In this document: positions 1 through 5,241 of the stretch, piece after piece
How positions within the stretch are numbered: position 1 is the stretch's first letter
Layout: each line of letters begins with the position of its first letter
Source: Balneola sp.
GTDB lineage: Bacteria; Bacteroidota; Rhodothermia; Balneolales; Balneolaceae
Direction: 5' to 3'
DNA length: 8,849 bases
NCBI GenBank assembly: GCA_002730655.1
Contig: PCAT01000079.1
Location: 1 to 8,849 of the forward strand
Program-made: the position numbers and the translations under genes
Notes under the pieces: model-generated
Database searches by the model: none
Seen by the model: only the letters and a program-made list of their open reading frames with translations
What the model was told of the DNA's origin: nothing

Positions 1-2444
1 AATTTGCAAATAGTGATGTAAAAAATATAATAAAGATTAATTCGAAACTATTTGCATTATTAGTTAACTCAAGACTAACACTTTTGGAGTATAACTCCGT
101 AAGTCAAGGATTTAAATCAACAATAATTGAATCTTCAAATGTAAGAAAAATTCATAAACAAGGAGATTTCTTATTAGTATCAGGTGAAAATTTTGTTAGT
201 GTATATGATAATGAATTCAAAGTTATTTTTGAGGAAATAACAGAATATCCAGTCACTGGAGTGAATATTAGAAACAATTTTTTATGGATAGGAACTCAGA
301 ATGGATTGACTAAGCATACCCTTAAAAAAACACTTGTTAGCAGAATTAATGAAGGTTCAGAATATTACTCTAAAAATGAATATTATGAAGTTTTATTAAA
401 TAATGGAGTTTTTTCAATAACAGATATACCTAACAAAAATACATATGAAATTGAAGCTCCCGAAGAAGTATTAAGTGATGATAACAACAAGATAATTTTA
501 AAGAAGAATTATTTGTTAGCATTGGGAAATAATACACTTTATTTCTACAATCTCGATTTTAGTTTTTTTGCATTAATCTTCAGCTATAATTTTGAATTCG
601 ATTGGGGTGAGGTTAACAATATTTTTCTTACAGATGAATCTTTTTTTGTAAGTACAGAAAATGGTATACATGAATTTGAGTCTGATCTAGACAATTTTTC
701 AGATTTCTCATTTATTTTAGCAAAAAATAGCTACATCTATGATGAGTTATTGAACCCAAATGTACCACCCAATTTTACAGATATTGAAAAAGTGAATAAT
801 TCTCTTTGGATATCTAGCGATCTAAAGACACTTTCATTTCATCAAATAGAAAGTCTTGATAGCCTAGTTGAAAATAAAATTCTGGAAGAAACTAACATTA
901 ATGCAACGAATTCTTTAAACAACATTGATAATCTCTACTTTGCTAAAGAGATTAATGAAGTGTATGGCGGAACTAGTGGAAGAGGATTATATAAATTTGA
1001 CTTAGAATTAAATCAATTAGTTAGATTGACGAGAGAGGATGGCCTATTATCTAATAATATTTCAGATATTTACTACCAAGATAGCATTTTATTTATACAG
1101 AGTGGCCAAGGATTAAACTTAATTAAAGATGGTAAAATACGATCTCTTACAGAAGAAGACGGTCTATCTATGACATCTTTTAATACACAATCTATTCATA
1201 AGATCGATAGTTCAAATAATATTTTTATTAGTGGAACAGATGGTTTATTTCAATTCAATTATGCTGAATTATATGATGAGGATATTTCTAATGAAATCAA
1301 ACTCTTTCGAGTGGTTGGATATGATAAATTTAACAAACCATATCCTATCCAAATCAATAACAATGAAATAAAAATAGATTATCAAATAACTTCATTATTA
1401 TTTGATGCTTATATAGGGAACCACTATAAGTCAGATAATAATAGATATTATTATAGTATTAATGACGAAACATATAATGCGAGTGTCAATGGTAATCAAA
1501 TAATAATATCTTCTCTACCATGGTATGGTTCATCAATCAAAATCTATTTAATCGATGCTAATGGAAATAGATCTATTAATGATATAGAGATTGCCATTAC
1601 TAATACTCCACCAATTTGGTTTAGTTATCAAGCATTCATCTTTTATTTGATCATATTAATCGGAGTTTATTGGATAATCCAAAAACAAAGAGTTAAAAAG
1701 GCTAAAGATAACTTTGAAAAAGAACGACGAGAAAAAGAACTCAATGAGGCAAGAGACTTACAACAGAGTCTGTTACCTAAGTCAACTCCCTCAACAAGTA
1801 TTTTTGATATCAGTACATACCTTCAATCAGCTAACGAAATGGGCGGGGATTATTATGATTTCATTGAATACGAAAATAAGCTATATAGTATTTGCGGTGA
1901 TGCAACTGGTCACGGCGTAACTTCGGGTATCATGGTTTCTGTGACCAAGGCTGGATTAAATGGTGTTGAATTAGAATCCCCATCCAATATGCTAAGCAAA
2001 TTAAATCAGATAGTAAAAAAAGTGAATTTCGGTAGAATTCGTATGAGCTTATCTGTAGTTAAACTTGAAGAAAATGCTATTGAAATAAGTTCCGCTGCAA
2101 TGCCTCCTTATTATTTGTACAAGTCAAAGAATAATCAGTTAGAAGAAGTTTTAATTCCGAACCTACCCCTAGGTGGTCTTAGTCGAACTAAATATGAATC
2201 AAATAAACATGATTTTGAAATTGGAGATATCTTAGTTTTGATGTCTGATGGGTTACCAGAATTGCCCAATGAGTCAAACGAATTATTAGACTACGAAGCT
2301 ATTTACAATGAAATTTTTGAGAACATTGATAAAAGTGCAAAACAAATTTCTAATGCATTATTAAGTTTGGGGAAAAAATGGCGAACTCATCTTGATGATT
2401 TACCTGACGATATAACTTTAGTAGTTATAAAAAAAGTTGCTTAA
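1..2444 (+). CDS. Membrane sensor with periplasmic beta-propeller, Y_Y_Y domain and cytosolic SpoIIE-type PP2C phosphatase (5' end missing)
   Basis: Predicted to sense a periplasmic signal and dephosphorylate a cytosolic phosphoprotein, most likely the STAS protein encoded at 4378-4713. The frame (codons from base 3) is open to the left edge and reads as propeller sequence, so the start lies outside the window. The TTG at 84 is internal and has no Shine-Dalgarno. In order: propeller repeats to about 1270, including LWIGTQNGL near 279-311 and two EDGL strands near 1035-1165; a Y_Y_Y domain about 1300-1600 (RYYYSIND); TPP then a membrane helix at 1614-1679; a charged coiled coil about 1685-1770; then the phosphatase. 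Its metal-binding motifs are intact: GGDYYD (1842-1859), GDATGHG (1896-1916), SDGLPE (2244-2261) and DDIT (2406-2417). Propeller/Y_Y_Y ectodomains are usually joined to histidine kinases; here the output is a phosphatase. Domain calls are secure; ligand and substrate are inferred. Confidence 0.9.
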   Translation, partial: FANSDVKNIIKINSKLFALLVNSRLTLLEYNSVSQGFKSTIIESSNVRKIHKQGDFLLVSGENFVSVYDNEFKVIFEEITEYPVTGVNIRNNFLWIGTQNGLTKHTLKKTLVSRINEGSEYYSKNEYYEVLLNNGVFSITDIPNKNTYEIEAPEEVLSDDNNKIILKKNYLLALGNNTLYFYNLDFSFFALIFSYNFEFDWGEVNNIFLTDESFFVSTENGIHEFESDLDNFSDFSFILAKNSYIYDELLNPNVPPNFTDIEKVNNSLWISSDLKTLSFHQIESLDSLVENKILEETNINATNSLNNIDNLYFAKEINEVYGGTSGRGLYKFDLELNQLVRLTREDGLLSNNISDIYYQDSILFIQSGQGLNLIKDGKIRSLTEEDGLSMTSFNTQSIHKIDSSNNIFISGTDGLFQFNYAELYDEDISNEIKLFRVVGYDKFNKPYPIQINNNEIKIDYQITSLLFDAYIGNHYKSDNNRYYYSINDETYNASVNGNQIIISSLPWYGSSIKIYLIDANGNRSINDIEIAITNTPPIWFSYQAFIFYLIILIGVYWIIQKQRVKKAKDNFEKERREKELNEARDLQQSLLPKSTPSTSIFDISTYLQSANEMGGDYYDFIEYENKLYSICGDATGHGVTSGIMVSVTKAGLNGVELESPSNMLSKLNQIVKKVNFGRIRMSLSVVKLEENAIEISSAAMPPYYLYKSKNNQLEEVLIPNLPLGGLSRTKYESNKHDFEIGDILVLMSDGLPELPNESNELLDYEAIYNEIFENIDKSAKQISNALLSLGKKWRTHLDDLPDDITLVVIKKVA

Positions 2445-2452
2445 GTCAACTT
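2429..2452 (-). terminator. Probable weak rho-independent terminator of the kinase-STAS-cyclase operon
   Basis: Read on the minus strand, a 6-bp stem (AAGTTG with CAACTT, bases 2447-2452 and 2434-2439) closes a 7-base loop and runs into a tract of seven Ts (2435-2429). Only two of the six pairs are G-C, so the hairpin is weak. It lies directly after the cyclase stop codon, which is in the loop, and its U-tract is encoded inside the last codons of the opposing phosphatase gene. On the plus strand no T-run follows, so it should act mainly for the minus-strand operon. Confidence 0.5.
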
Positions 2453-4357
2453 ATGAGTAAAGCTTCTTACTGGGATAGATTTCTCTTTCCCTTTGACATT
2501 AATAAATATTTGATCTGTAAATAAGGACTTATTTAAAATATTATCATATACAGATTCTGAAATTATAATCTCATTTGGCCTAGCATGTGAACAAAATCTT
2601 GCAGCTTGGTTCACATTATCCCCAATCACTGTATAATTCATTTGTTTATCCGATCCAATATTTCCAGCAACTACTTCGCCAAAGTGGATACCAATACCTA
2701 TCCTTAACTTATGATTATTGTGTTTTTCTAATTCTTCATTAAACTTATCAAGCCTTTTAAACATGGTTATTCCACAATCAACTGCGTTTTGACAATCTTG
2801 GTCTGAATTATTTGGTATTCCGAACAATACCATTAACTCATCACCAATAATCTTATCAAGAGTTCCATTGAACTCATAGACAACGTCAATCATATCAGTA
2901 AAATACTTATTTAATATTGCAACTAAATCAGACGCAGTAGTTTTTTCAGAAAAGGATGTGAATCCTCTGATATCTGCAAATAGAACACATGCGTTAGTAA
3001 GCGTACCACCCAAGTCAGTTTTTGAGTTATCATCTAGAATTTCATCAACAATATTTCCTGAAACATATTTCTTAAAGGTAGTCTTTACCTTTTGCATATC
3101 TGATATATCGTCAAAAGATAAAATAAATCCAGATCGATCATTATTTTTGTCAAAAACAGGCGAAATTGTTGTATCCAACGTACATGAAACACCATTAGAA
3201 TTCACGTATGGTACATTCTTAATTATTTGTACTTTATTATTTGCTGATTCAGATGCTTCAAAATTACTTATTACTTCTAGGAATGATTCATTATCTGCAA
3301 ATATAATCCCATAGTACTGATTTTGTATATCTTCTCGTTCTAAACCAATAACATCAATTGCTTTTTTGTTTACATATTCAATCTCACCAAACTCTGTAAA
3401 TTTTATTATTCCAGCCTCAATAGATGTCATTATATTATCAATCAAATTATTTGTCGATTGAAGATCATCAATGAGTTTCAAATTATTAATCGTCAAACTA
3501 ATTTCTTTAGTAAGGCTATCAAATAGATTAGCATCTTTACTTGAAAAATTCACAAAGCCCTTGCGGCTTTCTTTGTCAGCTAAAATTATACAACCAAGTA
3601 AATTACCTCTGAAATAAATTGGGCTACAAATTGAATTTTGTTTGACAAATTTAACCAAATTGAATTGATCTGGTTTTAGAAGAAATGTTTTATTTGTATT
3701 CTTAAGCTCTGATAGAAGTCCTTTATTATCTGTCAACATTCTTTTAGGCAAATCTTCACTCTGGATTTCAAAAGTTGCCCTGACTTCATAAATATTTGTA
3801 TTAGAATCTCTAAGGATGAACATACCTTTTGAGGCTGCATAAAGTGATACTAAGTGTATAAGAATGTATTCTAATGTTTCATTAGACAAATCCTCACAAA
3901 AACTAAGCATATTTGTAAGTTGAACAATAGACTCGAATTCAAGGTCTTTAATACTAGCCCTAGATTCAATTTTTCTAATTCTTTTTTCATAAAATATCCC
4001 CGCAATTTTTCTTGATAAGTGACTACTGAAACTCAATAACTTTTGGGCATTACTTATAGTATTATTTCCATATACGAATCCTATTGTCTCATTTTTACAA
4101 AAAATTGGATAAAAAACTACTTGATAATCTTCATGAAGAAAATGAATATCAAATTTATTCAAGCCAACTTTTGATTTTTCTATCTCTCTGAAATAAGAGA
4201 TGGCCTCTTTTTGATATTTAACCGATTGTGTGCCTAAAAAATAATCTAGACCTCCCACATTTTTTAGGAATTCTTTTTGCTTATAGAATAAGCAACTTAT
4301 ATCTATATCAGGGTAGGTCTCTTTGTAATTGGAAATGCTCTTTGATATAGAAAACAA
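2441..4357 (-). CDS. Cytosolic GAF-PAS class III adenylate cyclase
   Basis: Predicted to convert ATP to cAMP. Residues 1-130 have no family I can name, but VVFYPIFCKNETIGFVYG (80-97) resembles the second half of a GAF fold. A GAF domain follows at about 150-295, a PAS domain at 300-425, the usual linker FKKYVSGNIVDEIL (428-441), and the cyclase domain from about 450. All catalytic positions are present: metal-binding D462 (FADIRGFT) and D506 (IGDELM), adenine-selecting K502 and T576 (NYTVIGDNVN), and transition-state N583 and R587. A Lys/Thr pair is the mark of class IIIb adenylate cyclases, many of which respond to bicarbonate. No membrane helix or signal peptide is visible. The start is TTG: an in-frame stop lies three codons upstream and AGGTGA sits 6 bases before it. 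It is third in an operon, 20 bp after the STAS gene. Adenylate rather than guanylate specificity is inferred from K502/T576; what the GAF and PAS domains bind is unknown. Confidence 0.9.
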   Translation of the reverse strand: MFSISKSISNYKETYPDIDISCLFYKQKEFLKNVGGLDYFLGTQSVKYQKEAISYFREIEKSKVGLNKFDIHFLHEDYQVVFYPIFCKNETIGFVYGNNTISNAQKLLSFSSHLSRKIAGIFYEKRIRKIESRASIKDLEFESIVQLTNMLSFCEDLSNETLEYILIHLVSLYAASKGMFILRDSNTNIYEVRATFEIQSEDLPKRMLTDNKGLLSELKNTNKTFLLKPDQFNLVKFVKQNSICSPIYFRGNLLGCIILADKESRKGFVNFSSKDANLFDSLTKEISLTINNLKLIDDLQSTNNLIDNIMTSIEAGIIKFTEFGEIEYVNKKAIDVIGLEREDIQNQYYGIIFADNESFLEVISNFEASESANNKVQIIKNVPYVNSNGVSCTLDTTISPVFDKNNDRSGFILSFDDISDMQKVKTTFKKYVSGNIVDEILDDNSKTDLGGTLTNACVLFADIRGFTSFSEKTTASDLVAILNKYFTDMIDVVYEFNGTLDKIIGDELMVLFGIPNNSDQDCQNAVDCGITMFKRLDKFNEELEKHNNHKLRIGIGIHFGEVVAGNIGSDKQMNYTVIGDNVNQAARFCSHARPNEIIISESVYDNILNKSLFTDQIFINVKGKEKSIPVRSFTHKLT

Positions 4358-4369
4358 GGCCCATCACCT
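4358..4369 (-). promoter_or_regulatory. Ribosome binding site that fixes the cyclase TTG start
   Basis: On the minus strand AGGTGA (4369-4364) is followed by six bases and then TTG at 4357. The TGA inside this site is in frame with the cyclase and closes the frame upstream, and the codons between it and TTG are TGG and GCC. TTG is therefore the only start-like codon at the gene's head; the next candidate is GTG at residue 34. The ATG at 4364-4362 is in another frame. This is the best Shine-Dalgarno match in the operon, so the cyclase is probably translated independently of the STAS gene. Confidence 0.7.
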
Positions 4370-4377
4370 GATATTGA

Positions 4378-4713
4378 TTACTGAGCAACCGCTTCTTCTA
4401 AACTTTTAAAAGTATTACAATACTTTGTAAGACCCATAATTGAAAATGTTTTTTCGATAATTGGAGCCATGTGACACAATGATAAGCTTCCATCTTTTTC
4501 TTGAAGTATTTCAATTACTTCAATTAATATTGATGCACCAATACTGTTTACAATTTTTGATTGCTCTAAGTCTAAGATAAAATGGTATTTATCCTCCTTG
4601 ACGTTTTCCTCGACAAGAGAAATCACAAGCTCACCTAAATCTTTATTGAAATAGCCTTCTGTTTTTACTACTACAAAATTATTGTGTTCTTCAGTACTAA
4701 TTATCTTGCTCAT
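4378..4713 (-). CDS. STAS-domain anti-anti-sigma factor (SpoIIAA/RsbV-like)
   Basis: A 111-residue single-domain STAS protein, the normal size for SpoIIAA/RsbV. Members are switched by phosphorylation of one serine: unphosphorylated they bind and occupy the partner kinase, freeing its other client. The phospho-site region aligns as VNSIGAS, with S57 in the place of RsbV S56. The residue before it, almost always Asp in the family (DSTG/DSSG), is Asn56 here. The pattern FILDLEQSKIVNSIG (strand then helix start) and the C-terminal IMGLTKYCNTFKSLEEA (helix, strand, helix) match the fold. It starts with ATG 17 bases inside the end of the kinase gene, with only a purine-rich A/G tract upstream, so translational coupling to the kinase is likely. 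The upstream kinase is the expected partner, and the phosphatase encoded at the left edge is the candidate to dephosphorylate S57. The family call is firm; the target of the switch is unknown. Confidence 0.9.
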   Translation of the reverse strand: MSKIISTEEHNNFVVVKTEGYFNKDLGELVISLVEENVKEDKYHFILDLEQSKIVNSIGASILIEVIEILQEKDGSLSLCHMAPIIEKTFSIMGLTKYCNTFKSLEEAVAQ

Positions 4714-5134
4714 TTTTCTTTTTCTTTGTCATTGTGAGTGTAGTTCCGTCATTACCCGATTCATAATCGACTGAATCCATCAACTCTTTGATGAGCATTA
4801 CACCCCATCCCCTCTTTCTTTCTTGTTTTTTTAATTTTGAATCGATGTCTGGTATTTGAATTCCTTCACTGTCAAAGCCTTTTCCTTTGTCTATAACTTT
4901 TATTGTTAATTCATCGTCTGAGATAGTGAAATTTATAAATATATCTTTTTGTGATTCGGAGTGTTCAAATGCATTAATTGTTGCTTCAATTAATGCCATA
5001 GATATTTCACCAGATGCCTCCTCACTTAATTCCATATATTTAGCAATTACATCAGCTGTATTTGTCGCCACAAGTTCCATATCCTTTAATATTGGAATGC
5101 GCAGTTCAACTGATGGTTTTGTTTCTTTTGACAT
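4697..5134 (-). CDS. RsbW/SpoIIAB-type anti-sigma serine kinase (HATPase_c_2)
   Basis: A 145-residue GHKL ATPase of the anti-sigma-factor kinase family, which binds a client protein (classically a sigma factor) and phosphorylates a STAS antagonist on serine. The ATP site is complete: N box EATIN with E50 (catalytic base) and N54 (Mg ligand), G1 box DKGKG (82-86), G2 box RGWGVMLI (108-115) around an ATP lid rich in Lys and Arg, and G3 GTTL (130-133). Length is typical for RsbW/SpoIIAB. It ends in a very basic tail. It is first in the operon and overlaps the STAS gene by 17 bp, the usual kinase/antagonist pairing. The ATG at 5134 has AAAGG (5145-5141) six bases upstream. No sigma factor gene lies nearby, so the client may be encoded elsewhere or may be the cyclase; the second idea is inference only. 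Confidence 0.92.
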   Translation of the reverse strand: MSKETKPSVELRIPILKDMELVATNTADVIAKYMELSEEASGEISMALIEATINAFEHSESQKDIFINFTISDDELTIKVIDKGKGFDSEGIQIPDIDSKLKKQERKRGWGVMLIKELMDSVDYESGNDGTTLTMTKKKKNEQDN

Positions 5135-5161
5135 AATTAGCCTTTACATTTATTGAAACAT

Positions 5162-5189
5162 TTTAAACTATCTTACGTTGGATTATAAT
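5162..5189 (+). promoter_or_regulatory. Candidate promoter of the M16 protease gene
   Basis: A perfect TATAAT lies at 5184-5189, with a weak -35-like TTTAAA at 5162-5167 after a 16-base spacer. Transcription would begin near 5196, about 46 bases before the protease ATG. The -10 overlaps the candidate -10 of the divergent operon inside the AT-rich palindrome ATTATAAT, so two polymerases could not occupy both at once. Confidence 0.3.
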
Positions 5190-5213
5190 ACTAGAAACCA
5201 TTCTAAGTATCAA
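5185..5213 (-). promoter_or_regulatory. Candidate promoter of the kinase-STAS-cyclase operon
   Basis: On the minus strand TTGATA (5213-5208) and TATTAT (5190-5185) are separated by exactly 17 bases, a good sigma70-type arrangement. Predicted transcription would start near 5178 and give a leader of about 44 bases to the kinase ATG. Bacteroidota often use a different consensus (TTTG and TAnnTTTG), and this intergenic region is AT-rich, so a chance match is possible. Confidence 0.4.
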
Positions 5214-5241
5214 CAAATTACTAATATTTAAAGCTGCGATA

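Noticed and set aside
84..86. TTG as the start of the propeller-phosphatase gene
   Set aside because: The frame stays open from base 3 with propeller-like sequence, no Shine-Dalgarno precedes the TTG, and no signal peptide follows it.
2958..3314. 118-codon open frame on the plus strand inside the cyclase gene
   Set aside because: It is antisense to the conserved cyclase and PAS regions and its translation resembles no protein family; it is a shadow of the real gene.
4362..4364. ATG (minus strand) just upstream of the cyclase as its start
   Set aside because: It is out of frame with the cyclase and its own frame soon stops; TTG at 4357 is the only usable in-frame start.
4887..5156. 89-codon plus-strand open frame antisense to the kinase
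   Set aside because: It opposes the conserved N box and G1 box, and its sequence follows from reverse reading of the kinase codons.
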